This document shows, one piece after another, positions 17,034 to 26,299 of a DNA stretch of 64,000 nucleotides. Numbering within the stretch: position 1 is the stretch's first letter; every line of letters begins with the position of its first letter. Both the position numbers and the translations under genes were made by a program. The notes beneath the pieces were generated by a model. That model ran no database searches, was not told where the DNA came from, and saw nothing but the letters and a program-made list of their open reading frames with translations. Source of the DNA: Kumtagia sp963839725 (lineage in GTDB: Bacteria; Pseudomonadota; Alphaproteobacteria; Rhizobiales; Rhizobiaceae); contig CAWIWT010000021.1 of the NCBI GenBank assembly GCA_963839725.1, positions 183,555 through 247,554 on the forward strand, given 5' to 3'.

Positions 17034-17844
17034 CTGCCGCCCCTTTCAGCGGCGGAAGCGTAAAGGACCTCTTGTCCCGCGCCGAGAGAAAATCGACGAC
17101 CTTCATCGCGTAGACGGAATCGGCAAATTCCCGGCGCGCGGTTTCGACGTTTTCGGCCAAGGGGCGCGACCGGTCGAAAATCACATTGTAGGCGCGCCGC
17201 AGCTTCAGAACCTCCGAATGCGAAATGCCGGAGCGCTTCATGCCAACGACATTCATGCCGCGCAGTGTGGCGCGGTTGCCGCCGACCATCGCATAGGGGA
17301 TGACGTCGCCGATGATCATCGACCCGCCGGCGATGAAGGCATTGTGGCCGATGCGAATGAACTGAAGAATGGCGCTCAAACCGCCAATGCCGACAAAGTC
17401 GCCCACTTCGCAGTGCCCGCCCAAGGTCGCACCGTTGGTCATGGTGACATTATTGCCGACCGAGCAGTCGTGCGCGACGTGGACATAGGCCAGGAAGTGA
17501 CCATTGTTGCCGATCGTCGTCGCGCCGCGCCCGAAGTCGGTGCCGGCATTCATGCTGACATATTCGCGAATGATGCAGTTGTCGCCGATATCGAGCGTCG
17601 TGCGGCCGCCCTTATGTCCGGTGCTTTGCGGCGGTCCGCCGAGGACGGCTTGCGGATGGATCACGCAATTGCTGCCGATCGTGGTCGCACCCGCGATGAC
17701 GACGTGGCTGATCAGCCTGGTGTTGTCGCCGAGAGTCACGTCGGCACCGACAGTGCAAAACGGGCCGATATGCACGCCGGCGCCAAGCCTTGCGCCCGGC
17801 TCCACAACCGCCAGGGGATGAATGAATGTCGAGGTCTGCGTCAT
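17008..17844 (-). CDS. lpxA: Acyl-ACP--UDP-N-acetylglucosamine O-acyltransferase
   Basis: LpxA transfers a 3-hydroxyacyl chain to UDP-GlcNAc, the first step of lipid A synthesis. 278 residues; the first two thirds are left-handed beta-helix hexapeptide repeats (for example GAGVHIGPFCTVGADV), with the catalytic His in AYVHVAHDCSVGN, followed by a helical C-terminal domain. The ATG at 17844 shares one base with the fabZ stop (TGATG), so the genes are coupled. A longer in-frame extension to 17919 lies inside fabZ and is not used. Confidence 0.96.
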   Translation of the reverse strand: MTQTSTFIHPLAVVEPGARLGAGVHIGPFCTVGADVTLGDNTRLISHVVIAGATTIGSNCVIHPQAVLGGPPQSTGHKGGRTTLDIGDNCIIREYVSMNAGTDFGRGATTIGNNGHFLAYVHVAHDCSVGNNVTMTNGATLGGHCEVGDFVGIGGLSAILQFIRIGHNAFIAGGSMIIGDVIPYAMVGGNRATLRGMNVVGMKRSGISHSEVLKLRRAYNVIFDRSRPLAENVETARREFADSVYAMKVVDFLSARDKRSFTLPPLKGAADDGDDGQA

Positions 17845-18311
17845 CAAGCGGAAGCCGGCGCGATCATGGCGGAAATTTGCGCCTCGGCGACCTTGGCGCC
17901 GTCCACGAACGCCTCGCAAGCAAACCGCCAGATGTTACTGCGCTGCTTGAGTTTTTTCACACGCAACTCCAGCCTGTCACCCGGAACGACCGGCTTGCGG
18001 AACTTCGCTTCGTCGATGGTCATGAAATAAACGATTGACGGCGTGTTGGTAGCCTTGTTGTGGACGCAGATGGCGCCGGCGGTTTGCGCCATCGCTTCGA
18101 TGATCAAGACACCCGGCATGACCGGTTGACCGGGGAAATGCCCTTGGAAGTGCGGCTCGTTCATGGTGACGTTCTTGATACCGATGGCGGAGTTGTCGCC
18201 ATCGATGTCGATGATCTTGTCGACAAGGAGAAAGGGGTAGCGATGCGGCAACAGCTTCAACAGCGACAAAATGTCGACCGAGCCGAGCGTGGCAGGGTTC
18301 GTTTCAGCCAT
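17844..18311 (-). CDS. fabZ: 3-Hydroxyacyl-ACP dehydratase
   Basis: FabZ dehydrates 3-hydroxyacyl-ACP in fatty acid elongation. 155 residues with a single hot-dog fold: LPHRYPFLLVDKI begins the domain, the catalytic His is in HFQGHFPGQPVMPGVL, and the catalytic Glu follows in IIEAMAQTAG. It sits between lpxD and lpxA, which compete for the same 3-hydroxyacyl-ACP pool. Confidence 0.97.
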   Translation of the reverse strand: MAETNPATLGSVDILSLLKLLPHRYPFLLVDKIIDIDGDNSAIGIKNVTMNEPHFQGHFPGQPVMPGVLIIEAMAQTAGAICVHNKATNTPSIVYFMTIDEAKFRKPVVPGDRLELRVKKLKQRSNIWRFACEAFVDGAKVAEAQISAMIAPASA

Positions 18312-19359
18312 TGTCGTCCTTCCTCCCTTCCTTTTTTACCAGGCGCGACAAATAAGCGATTTCGCGCATTGCCTGCCCGATCGGTTTCGCCGGCAAACCC
18401 GCCCATATCTCGCGCGCAGGAACGTCATGCATGATGGCGCTTCGCGCCGCAAGCTGCGCGCCGTTGCCGATGGTCAAGTGATCGGCAATACCAACGCCGC
18501 CGCCCAGCATGACATTGTCGCCAACCGTCACCGAACCGGAAATGCCTGAAAGACTTGCTATCACGCAGTTGCGCCCGACGCGGACGTTGTGCGCAATCTG
18601 CACCAGATTGTCTATCTTCGTATTCTCGCCGATTATCGTGTCATCGAGCGCGCCTCGATCTATCGTCGTGTTGGCGCCGACCTCGACGTTGTCCTGAATG
18701 ATGACACGGCCGATCTGAGGGATTCGTTCGGGGCCGGACTTGCCAAACGTGAAGCCAAATCCGTCCTGGCCGATCTTGGCCCCAGCGTGAATGATCACAC
18801 CGTCACCAAGCAGTGCGAATTGAATGACAGCATTTGGCCCGACATAACTATTCCGTCCAATCTGGCTCGACTGGCCGATGACCGCGTTGGGCGCAACGAT
18901 CGTACCCGCGCCTATTGCCGCATTCGCGGATATCACTGCGCCCGCCTCGACGACGACGCCGGGCTCGAGCCGTGCAGTAGGATCGATGTAGGCTGCCGGT
19001 GAAATCCCCGTCTCACCCGTCATGGCTGTTGGCGATGCCGCCGTGGGGTAGAGCAATCTGCCTACCATGGCGAAAGCATAATGCGGGCGCGGCGTCACAA
19101 GCACCGCAACGCCGTCAGGTGCATTTTCGGCTATGTCCGGAGTGCAAAGGACCGCGGCGGCATTCAAGCTTTTCAACAGGCCCGCGTTTTTCCTGCCCTC
19201 GACAAAAACCAAAGCGCCCTCGCTGCCCGAAGAAGCGGCGGCAATGGACAGAACTTGCGCATCCGCAAGCTCTGGATTTTTGATTTCAGCGCCCGTCAGC
19301 GCCGCTATGTCCGACGCTGAGAAGCGCCTTACCGGCACAAAGAATTCGGTATCGGACAT
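18304..19359 (-). CDS. lpxD: UDP-3-O-acylglucosamine N-acyltransferase
   Basis: LpxD adds the N-linked hydroxyacyl chain in lipid A synthesis. About 351 residues from the ATG at 19359 (MSDTEFFVPVRRF). An N-terminal uridine-binding domain precedes many hexapeptide repeats (VIGQSSQIGRNSYVGPNAVI); the catalytic His lies in NLVQIAHNVRVG near residue 260. It overlaps fabZ by eight bases and follows bamA. Confidence 0.96.
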   Translation of the reverse strand: MSDTEFFVPVRRFSASDIAALTGAEIKNPELADAQVLSIAAASSGSEGALVFVEGRKNAGLLKSLNAAAVLCTPDIAENAPDGVAVLVTPRPHYAFAMVGRLLYPTAASPTAMTGETGISPAAYIDPTARLEPGVVVEAGAVISANAAIGAGTIVAPNAVIGQSSQIGRNSYVGPNAVIQFALLGDGVIIHAGAKIGQDGFGFTFGKSGPERIPQIGRVIIQDNVEVGANTTIDRGALDDTIIGENTKIDNLVQIAHNVRVGRNCVIASLSGISGSVTVGDNVMLGGGVGIADHLTIGNGAQLAARSAIMHDVPAREIWAGLPAKPIGQAMREIAYLSRLVKKEGRKDDNG

Positions 19360-19404
19360 TCGGAGCCTCAAGTCCGGGTGACACACCCGGACCGTTACCC
19401 AGGG

Positions 19405-21783
19405 CTAGAACTTCGTGGAAATGCCGAAGTTGAAGTTCTGCTCGACGTCGTACTTGCCCTTGACCACCGGCACCGCGTAGTCGACGCGCAGCGGACCAAA
19501 CGGCGAGGCCCAGATCAGGCCGGCGCCGACCGATGCGCGCCATTCCATCCCCGTGCCGGCGACCTCAAGACCATTGTCCTCGTTGAGACTGCTACCATAG
19601 AGCGTAGCGGCATCGGCAAAGATCGCACCGCGCAGGCCGAAGCTCTCAGGTACAATAGGAACGGGAAATTGAGCCTCGGCGGACGCGTTGAAGTAGGTTG
19701 TGCCGCCGAGCTGATCCTTGGTGCGCGCATCATACGGGCCAATGCCGTTGTACTCGAAACCACGGATCATGCGGTCGTTGCTCTCGAACTGGTCGAAAAT
19801 GCGAAGGTCGGACTCGCTGCCGTATCCGGCAATATGACCACCGCCAGCAACCAACAGACCGACGACGTCATATTCCTCGGACAGGGTATGGTAATACGAG
19901 CCCCGGCCCGTGAGTTTTACGTATCTTGCGTCACCGCCAAGGCCGGCAACCTCGGTTGTAAGGTTCGCGTAGAAACCTTCGTGCGGGTTCTTAACATCGT
20001 CAATCGTATTGTACACGATCGATCCGGACACAGATGATTTATACCAAGGGCTTTCTTCCACACCCTCGATAATCGCCTGTGAGAGGCCGCAATTATTACG
20101 GTTCGGATTTACCGTGATCGGAACGATGTCGCAATCGTCGAGTTCGTATTCTTCTTTCGAGAAGTTATACGCAACCAGCGTCGACAATGTCTGCGTTATG
20201 GGCAACCCGAAGCGAACCGTCGCGCCGGTCGTTTGGCTGTTGTAATTGTCGTAGTCCCGGCTTCGGCTGTAAATATCGAAGCCAGCCGCGATACGGCGGC
20301 CCAGGAAGTACGGCTCAGTGAAGGAGAAGGAGTAGTCGCGAGCGTTCTTGCCACCGCCAGCGGCAATCCGGATAAACTGACCACGGCCAAGGAAATTGCG
20401 CTCGGTGATGGATCCTTCAATCGAAGGACCAGGCGTATCGCCACCGGTGGTATAGCCGGCGCCGATAGATAGTTCGCCGGTCGATTTTTCCACCACGTCG
20501 ACCACGAGGACTACTTGATCCGCCTCTGAACCAGGAGCAGTCGATATGTTGACGGTTTCGAAGAAATTCAGCGCTTCCAAGCGCCGTTTGGCGCGCTGAA
20601 TCAGAACCTGATTGAACGCATCACCCTCGCTTACATCGAATTCACGGCGGATGACAAAGTCACGCGTACGCGCATTTCCACGAATTTCGATACGCTCAAC
20701 GTAGGCGCGAGTACCCTGGTCGATCGCATAGACCACCGAGATCGTATGGTTCTCGAAATTGCGATCGCCGCGCGGCGTCACTTGGGCGAATGCATAACCC
20801 TGACCGGCTACACGCTCCGTCAGAGCAATGATCGTGTCTTCGACGTTTTTAGCGCTGTAGGCATCACCAGGGTGCGTTTCAATCAGCGATTGCAGCTGCG
20901 CGGTATTGACGTCGGGAATCGTGCTGTCGATCGAGATATCACCGAACGTATAACGCTCGCCTTCCTCAACCGTAATCGTCACCGTGTACTGGTTCGAGGC
21001 CTCATCGAGCTCGCCATAGGCGGAAACAACACGGAAATCAGCATAGCCGCGATTGTAATAGAACCGGCGCAACAGTTCCTCGTCGGCGCGCAGGCGATCT
21101 TCGTCATAGATGTCATCACGCAAAAGGAACGACAGGAACGAAGAGCGCTTAGTGGCGATGATGTCAGCCAGCCGGCGGTCTCCGAACGCGCTGTTGCCAA
21201 CAAAATTGATTGCGGCGATCTTGGTCCGAGCACCTTCCTGGATCGTGAAGACGACGTTCACGCGATTGTCGCCGAGGTCGATGACTTGCGACGTAACCGT
21301 CGCGTCATCACGTCCGATCTGCCGGTAGGCAGCACGAATCGCCTCGGCATCCGCCTCCATTGCCGCTTCAGAGAATGTACCGCGCGGCTTTAGCTGAACG
21401 GCGCTGGTAAGCGCGGCGTCCTTGATCTTCTTGTTGCCCTGGAAGAGCACCTGATTGACAACCCGATACTCCGACACTTCGATGACAAGTGTCGAACCAA
21501 CCTGGTTGATGCGCACGTCGGAGAACAGGCCGGTTGCGAACAGCCTCTTCACGGCTGCGTCGATATCGGCACCGGAGAAAGACTTTCCAGGCGAAATTCC
21601 CGCCTGACCGCGAATCGTGTCGGCTTCGACGCGCTGATTGCCGCGCACTTCAACACTGCTGACAACCGCCGCTTCGGCAGACGAAACAGTCGCGACTTGT
21701 ACGACGAAAGCGCTTGGAACGGCGACCGTCGCAGAGAGGGCAATCGCGGATGCGGCGCCCAAAAAATTAGAAACTGCCTTCAT
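19405..21783 (-). CDS. bamA: Outer membrane protein assembly factor BamA
   Basis: BamA is the Omp85 core of the machinery inserting beta-barrel proteins in the outer membrane. About 792 residues: a signal peptide (MKAVSNFLGAASAIALSATV, cleaved near SSAEA), five POTRA domains (roughly 45-440), then the 16-stranded barrel ending in FNFGISTKF with the terminal Phe. The barrel loop motif VRGF appears as MIRGFEYNGIGP. I chose the start at 21783 so the signal peptide is N-terminal; 21846 and 21885 are in-frame alternatives. Confidence 0.96.
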   Translation of the reverse strand: MKAVSNFLGAASAIALSATVAVPSAFVVQVATVSSAEAAVVSSVEVRGNQRVEADTIRGQAGISPGKSFSGADIDAAVKRLFATGLFSDVRINQVGSTLVIEVSEYRVVNQVLFQGNKKIKDAALTSAVQLKPRGTFSEAAMEADAEAIRAAYRQIGRDDATVTSQVIDLGDNRVNVVFTIQEGARTKIAAINFVGNSAFGDRRLADIIATKRSSFLSFLLRDDIYDEDRLRADEELLRRFYYNRGYADFRVVSAYGELDEASNQYTVTITVEEGERYTFGDISIDSTIPDVNTAQLQSLIETHPGDAYSAKNVEDTIIALTERVAGQGYAFAQVTPRGDRNFENHTISVVYAIDQGTRAYVERIEIRGNARTRDFVIRREFDVSEGDAFNQVLIQRAKRRLEALNFFETVNISTAPGSEADQVVLVVDVVEKSTGELSIGAGYTTGGDTPGPSIEGSITERNFLGRGQFIRIAAGGGKNARDYSFSFTEPYFLGRRIAAGFDIYSRSRDYDNYNSQTTGATVRFGLPITQTLSTLVAYNFSKEEYELDDCDIVPITVNPNRNNCGLSQAIIEGVEESPWYKSSVSGSIVYNTIDDVKNPHEGFYANLTTEVAGLGGDARYVKLTGRGSYYHTLSEEYDVVGLLVAGGGHIAGYGSESDLRIFDQFESNDRMIRGFEYNGIGPYDARTKDQLGGTTYFNASAEAQFPVPIVPESFGLRGAIFADAATLYGSSLNEDNGLEVAGTGMEWRASVGAGLIWASPFGPLRVDYAVPVVKGKYDVEQNFNFGISTKF

Positions 21784-22005
21784 CGGGCTCTGCTTACCTT
21801 TTTTTCTCGTAGTCCCCACGGCGAGAAAACCGGACGTCGCGGACATTTGCGAGTACGGTATTAACCGGATTTTCCCTATACGCAAGGCTTCTGGTTAACC
21901 GGCGTTTACTTCGCGCGGCAGCGTGACTTTGTCGTCACGCCATTTGGCTCACATGGTAAACGAGGATGTAACAAACCTCGCTCGGACTTAAAATCCCTTG
22001 GGAAT

Positions 22006-23139
22006 TCAGCATCCAAAGATATCATTCCAGAACACGAACCCCATAAATCCGAGAACGATCAACATCCCGGTCCGATAGACCGCTTCCATCACCCGCTCGG
22101 AAACGGGACGCCGGAAAGCCGCTTCGTAGGCATAAAAGGCCAAGTGTCCGCCGTCGAGCGGTGGAATCGGTAGAAGGTTAAGAATGCCAATTCCGACTGA
22201 CAGCAACGCCATCAGTTGAACCAGCCATTCGAAGCCAGCCCTCGCCGCCTGCCCAGACATTTTGGCGATGCGAACCGGTCCTCCAAGCTGGCATTTGTCC
22301 TCACGACCGACGACAAAGCGTTTCAAAAATTGACCGGTTCGGACAATGATGTGGCCCGTATCCTCTACCGACTGGACCAGCGCCTCGCCAGGTCCGTAGG
22401 TCACATGCCGCGGCTGTCCAAGCTCCTCATTGTTCACCACACCAATCGCGCCAATTTTGACGGTGTTGCCAAGCGCATCCTTCTGCTCGAAGACTTCCGG
22501 CGTCGCGGTAAGCGTCACCTCCTGATTTTGGCGCTGCATGACGAACACGATCGGATCGCCTGCGCGGCCCGACACCAGACGCTGAACATCGGCGAAGCTC
22601 TCTACGGCATCGCCGTCAACGGAAACAAAGCGATCGCCAGGCATGAAACCAGCTTTCTCCGCAGGGCTGCTCGTGCGCACTTCCGCGACAACCGGTTGCA
22701 TCACCAGGCGCCCGTACAGCGAGAACATGACCGCGAAAACGGCGATGGTCAGTATGAAGTTGAAGGCAGGTCCGGCAAACACGGTAGCCGCGCGCTTCCA
22801 GACCGGCTGCGTATGAAACGCGACACTAAGTTCGTCTGCCGAAAGATTACCGTCGGAGCTGTCCGGCGTGCTCGTGACATTCATATCGCCCGTGAACTTG
22901 ACGTAGCCGCCAAGCGGAATGGCCGAGAGTTTCCAGCGCGTGCCGTGACGGTCGTTGAAGCCAATCAGTTCAGGCCCAAAGCCTATGGAGAACGCTTGGA
23001 CTCCTATTCCACACCACCGGCCGACCAGGTAATGGCCCATCTCGTGAACGAACACGACGACGGTCAGCACGAACAGGAACGCGATGACCGTGCCGACCGG
23101 CCCTGCGTTGGTAAAGAATGATGAAAATATCTCGCTCAA
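22006..23139 (-). CDS. rseP: RIP metalloprotease RseP
   Basis: Site-2 intramembrane zinc protease, 377 residues. The first membrane helix carries the HExxH site as VFVHEMGHYLVGR (His32 and His36); a PDZ domain occupies about residues 135-215 (VVAEVRTSSPAEKAGFMPGD); the third ligand motif NLLPIPPLDGGH is in a late helix. It normally cleaves anti-sigma factors or signal peptides in the inner membrane, and its place before bamA is conserved. Confidence 0.96.
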   Translation of the reverse strand: MSEIFSSFFTNAGPVGTVIAFLFVLTVVVFVHEMGHYLVGRWCGIGVQAFSIGFGPELIGFNDRHGTRWKLSAIPLGGYVKFTGDMNVTSTPDSSDGNLSADELSVAFHTQPVWKRAATVFAGPAFNFILTIAVFAVMFSLYGRLVMQPVVAEVRTSSPAEKAGFMPGDRFVSVDGDAVESFADVQRLVSGRAGDPIVFVMQRQNQEVTLTATPEVFEQKDALGNTVKIGAIGVVNNEELGQPRHVTYGPGEALVQSVEDTGHIIVRTGQFLKRFVVGREDKCQLGGPVRIAKMSGQAARAGFEWLVQLMALLSVGIGILNLLPIPPLDGGHLAFYAYEAAFRRPVSERVMEAVYRTGMLIVLGFMGFVFWNDIFGC

Positions 23140-23254
23140 GCCTTGACCTCAAAGACAGCCGCGCTGGAAGCGGCAACATACGCAAGGTGCGCATTTCGGT
23201 AGTTATGGTGCGATAGCGGCTAATCAAAGGTTGTTCGCCGAATCGCATTGAGAT

Positions 23255-24076
23255 TCATCCCGCGAAAAGACCATGCGCGGGTGTGTCCGAAGAAGAAAGA
23301 AGCCAACCAATCAAATAGAGCGCGAGCCCGGCGGCAACCAAGCCGTCGACTCGATCCATCACTCCCCCATGGCCGGGGATGAGCCGACCCGAATCCTTCA
23401 CGCCATGCCGCCGCTTGACCCAGGATTCGAACAGGTCGCCAGCCTGCGAAACGGCCGAAAGCAGCGCAGCCGCGACGGCAAGGATAAAGAGATTGGCACT
23501 ACCTGCTCCAATTGCCAGGACGATTGCGGCGATGATACCCGCAACAAGACCACCAATGGCGCCGCTTTGCGTCTTGCCCGGTGAAATCGACGGGGCAAGT
23601 TTGGGACCGCCGACAGCCCGACCGACAAAGTATGCGAATATATCGGTTGCCCAAACGACAGCGAACAGGAAGAGTATGACTTTGAGGCCGGCGCTGTCAT
23701 CGCCACGCAGCATGGCAAGCGCCAAGCCTGACAGCGCGGCATACGCGAAGCCCACCGTCTCCCATTGATGACGAAGGCGAATCGCCGAGAAGATCGCCAA
23801 TCCGACGAAAAGCGCTACAACCAGCTCGATCAGCGTCAGAGCAGAAAGGCCAGCGGCAATCGCACCAGCGACCACCACAATGCAGAGGTCCGGAACGAAG
23901 CCGATCGTTCCCGCTGGACCGTTGTCGGGCCGCGACATGCGCGACCATTCGTAGAAAATAGCCACCGTAATGGCTGCAGAGAGTACGCGGAAGGGCAAAC
24001 CGCCATACCAGGTGATCAGCAACACCACCACGGCGAGGATCGCCGCAGATATGATTCGAAGCTGGAGATTGCTCAT
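23255..24076 (-). CDS. cdsA: Phosphatidate cytidylyltransferase
   Basis: CdsA makes CDP-diacylglycerol, precursor of all phospholipids. About 273 residues starting at 24076 (MSNLQLRIISAAIL), overlapping uppS by ATGA. Seven or eight hydrophobic spans are visible and the C-terminal signature appears as KRRHGVKDSGRLIPGHGG followed by MDRVDGLVA, containing the metal-binding Asp residues. Confidence 0.95.
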   Translation of the reverse strand: MSNLQLRIISAAILAVVVLLITWYGGLPFRVLSAAITVAIFYEWSRMSRPDNGPAGTIGFVPDLCIVVVAGAIAAGLSALTLIELVVALFVGLAIFSAIRLRHQWETVGFAYAALSGLALAMLRGDDSAGLKVILFLFAVVWATDIFAYFVGRAVGGPKLAPSISPGKTQSGAIGGLVAGIIAAIVLAIGAGSANLFILAVAAALLSAVSQAGDLFESWVKRRHGVKDSGRLIPGHGGVMDRVDGLVAAGLALYLIGWLLSSSDTPAHGLFAG

Positions 24077-24801
24077 GCGCTGTTCGAGACCGCGTCGCGT
24101 TCGTTGCGCCCGCCAAAACGGCGCTCGCGAGCGGCGAACTGCCGCAGCGCATCCTTGAAATGTTCCGCCGTGAAGTCCGGCCAGTAGCACGGGAGGAACA
24201 CCAGTTCGCTATAGGCTGCCTGCCACAGGAGAAAATTCGACAAGCGAATCTCACCGCTGGTTCGAATAACCAGATCGGGATCGGGCATACCGTTGGTGTC
24301 GAGTGCGGTGGATATCGACTGAACGGTTATGTCGGACGGATTGGTAACGCCCTTTGCGACATTCTCGGCGATCTTGCGCGTCGCCCGGACGATCTCGTCG
24401 CGGCCGCCGTAGTTGAAGGCGACGACCAGATTGAGCGCTCGATTTCCGACAGTGAGCGCTTCAGCTTCGTCAAGCAGCTTTCGGATGTCGGACTTGAGCC
24501 CCTCGCGCTCGCCAATTATGCGAACTCGCACGCCGGAACGATGCAGTTCGGCAAGATCCCGGCGGATGAAGATTTTCAGAAGACCCAGAAGATCGCTGAC
24601 TTCGGCTTGCGGCCTTGACCAATTCTCCGATGAGAAGGCGTAGACCGTAAGCCACTGAATGCCGAGAACGGACGTCGTCCGGACTGCCTGCCGAAGTGCT
24701 TCCACGCCAGCCTTGTGGCCGGCAAGCCGCGGCAACCCCCTCGCCTTCGCCCAGCGGCCATTGCCGTCCATAATGATCGCGACATGCGCGGGCGTGGTCA
24801 T
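24073..24801 (-). CDS. uppS: Isoprenyl transferase (undecaprenyl diphosphate synthase)
   Basis: A cis-prenyltransferase making the C55 carrier for peptidoglycan and LPS. About 242 residues from the ATG at 24801 (MTTPAHVAIIMDG). IIMDGNGRWAKARGLPRLAGH contains the catalytic Asp and the diphosphate-binding loop; TVYAFSSENWSRP and RTSGEIRLSNFLLWQAAYSE are the other conserved blocks. It lies between frr and cdsA. Confidence 0.96.
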   Translation of the reverse strand: MTTPAHVAIIMDGNGRWAKARGLPRLAGHKAGVEALRQAVRTTSVLGIQWLTVYAFSSENWSRPQAEVSDLLGLLKIFIRRDLAELHRSGVRVRIIGEREGLKSDIRKLLDEAEALTVGNRALNLVVAFNYGGRDEIVRATRKIAENVAKGVTNPSDITVQSISTALDTNGMPDPDLVIRTSGEIRLSNFLLWQAAYSELVFLPCYWPDFTAEHFKDALRQFAARERRFGGRNERDAVSNSA

Positions 24802-24823
24802 CGTTTGGCTTTCGAAACCCGGC

Positions 24824-25381
24824 TCAGACGTGCAAGATCTCGGATTCCTTCCCATCGAGAAGGCTATCGATCATCGAAATCGTGTCGTCGGTCATTTTCT
24901 GAACGCGATCGGACTGCTTGTGGTGTTCATCCTCGCTGATTTCACCGTCTTTTTCCGCCTTCTTGAGATGGTCCATGCCGTCGCGGCGAACGTGACGCGC
25001 CGCAACGCGGGCATTCTCCGCGTAGGTGTGGGCGATCTTGACCAGTTCCTTGCGGCGCTGCTCATTGAGTTCCGGCAGCGGTATGCGCAGCATCGTACCG
25101 TCCATGATCGGATTGAAGCCGAGGTTGGATTCGCGGATTGCCCGATCGACAGCGCCGACCATGGACTTGTCCCAGACCGAAACCGAGATCATGCGCGCCT
25201 CGGGAACCGAAACGGTTGCTACCTGTGTGATCGGCATGGTCGTGCCGTAAGCGGATACCATGATCGGATCGAGCAGGTTGGCCGAGGCCCGGCCGGTGCG
25301 CAGCGAAGCAAGATCCGCCTTGAACGCGGTGATTGCTCCGTCCATGCGGCGTTGAATGTCGTTGAAGTCTGCTCCACTCAT
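24824..25381 (-). CDS. frr: Ribosome recycling factor
   Basis: RRF splits post-termination ribosomes with EF-G. 185 residues of the two-domain L shape: the N-terminal helix contains FKADLASLRTGRASANLLD, the middle beta domain VSAYGTTMPITQVATVSVPEARM, and the C-terminal helices ELNEQRRKELVKIAHTYAE. It follows pyrH by 43 bp. Confidence 0.97.
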   Translation of the reverse strand: MSGADFNDIQRRMDGAITAFKADLASLRTGRASANLLDPIMVSAYGTTMPITQVATVSVPEARMISVSVWDKSMVGAVDRAIRESNLGFNPIMDGTMLRIPLPELNEQRRKELVKIAHTYAENARVAARHVRRDGMDHLKKAEKDGEISEDEHHKQSDRVQKMTDDTISMIDSLLDGKESEILHV

Positions 25382-25424
25382 AGGTCCACTCCCCAGTCCA
25401 GTCTGAAGTCCACTTGCCTAACAA

Positions 25425-26141
25425 TCAATCGGCCACGACGGTACACTGGCCCCCGCCCTTGAGGATGTCGCCGAAGCCGCCTTTTTCGTGGATCGAATAC
25501 ACAATTATCGGTATGTTGTTTTCGCGCGCAAGCGCAATCGCTGCCGTGTCCATGATGGCCAGCCCCTTCTTGATCACGTCGGCGTGGCTGATGCGCTCAT
25601 AACGCGCCGCTTGCGGGTCCTTCTTCGGATCGGCGGAATACACACCATCGACCTGAGTACCCTTGAACAGCGCATCCGCGCCAATCTCAGCGGCGCGAAG
25701 CGCTGCAGCCGAATCGGTGGTGAAGAAAGGATTGCCGGTGCCGCCGGCGAAGATAACCACCTTGCCGCTATTCATGTAGGCGGTCGCCTGGCGCTGCGAG
25801 AAGCTTTCGCACAACTCAGGCATGGCGATGGCCGACAGAACTACGGCGTCGACGCCGATTTTCACAAGCGAGGTGCGAAGCGCCAGTGAGTTGATGACGG
25901 TTGCCAGCATGCCCATGTGGTCGCCAGTGACGCGGTCGCCGCCCTTGGAAGCTACGGCCACGCCACGAAAAATGTTGCCGCCGCCGATGACTACACCGAC
26001 TTCAACGCCCAGTGACCGTGCCTCGGCTATGTCTGACGCGATGCGATCCACAACCGACACATCGATGCCGAAATGCTGCTCGCCCATCAGGGCCTCACCG
26101 GAGGCTTTCAGGAGGACGCGTTTGTAGACCGGCTTAGCCAT
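25425..26141 (-). CDS. pyrH: UMP kinase
   Basis: PyrH phosphorylates UMP to UDP and is the entry to pyrimidine nucleotides. About 238 residues of the amino acid kinase fold: KRVLLKASGEALMG binds phosphate, VVIGGGNIFRG is the glycine-rich loop, and FAGGTGNPFFTTDSAAALRA is the family signature. The start at 26141 is the second of two adjacent ATGs. It sits between tsf and frr, the classical order. Confidence 0.96.
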   Translation of the reverse strand: MAKPVYKRVLLKASGEALMGEQHFGIDVSVVDRIASDIAEARSLGVEVGVVIGGGNIFRGVAVASKGGDRVTGDHMGMLATVINSLALRTSLVKIGVDAVVLSAIAMPELCESFSQRQATAYMNSGKVVIFAGGTGNPFFTTDSAAALRAAEIGADALFKGTQVDGVYSADPKKDPQAARYERISHADVIKKGLAIMDTAAIALARENNIPIIVYSIHEKGGFGDILKGGGQCTVVAD

Positions 26142-26243
26142 CAAATTCCTCGAAATGCTTGCAAATCCAGCCGCCGGGCCGGAACTCCATGCGCCGCGTC
26201 TCTAACATCTGTCCGTAGCCGAGCGCGCGGTCCCCGATACACG

Positions 26244-26273
26244 AAGGGCGCCGCGATGTCACGCGACGCCCTT
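26244..26273 (-). terminator. Hairpin downstream of tsf
   Basis: AAGGGCG (26244-26250) pairs with CGCCCTT (26267-26273), with an inner CGCG/CGCG stem around a six-base loop and one mismatch. It lies about 27 bases after the tsf stop, before pyrH. No strong U run follows, so it may be an attenuator or RNA-stability element. Confidence 0.5.
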
Positions 26274-26299
26274 TCGAGAAAGCCGGAGCTTCTTAGAGA

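Noticed and set aside
22216..23121. Open frame on the plus strand opposite rseP
   Set aside because: rseP has the HEMGH site, PDZ domain and NLLPIPPLDGG motif. The antisense frame has no recognised domain.
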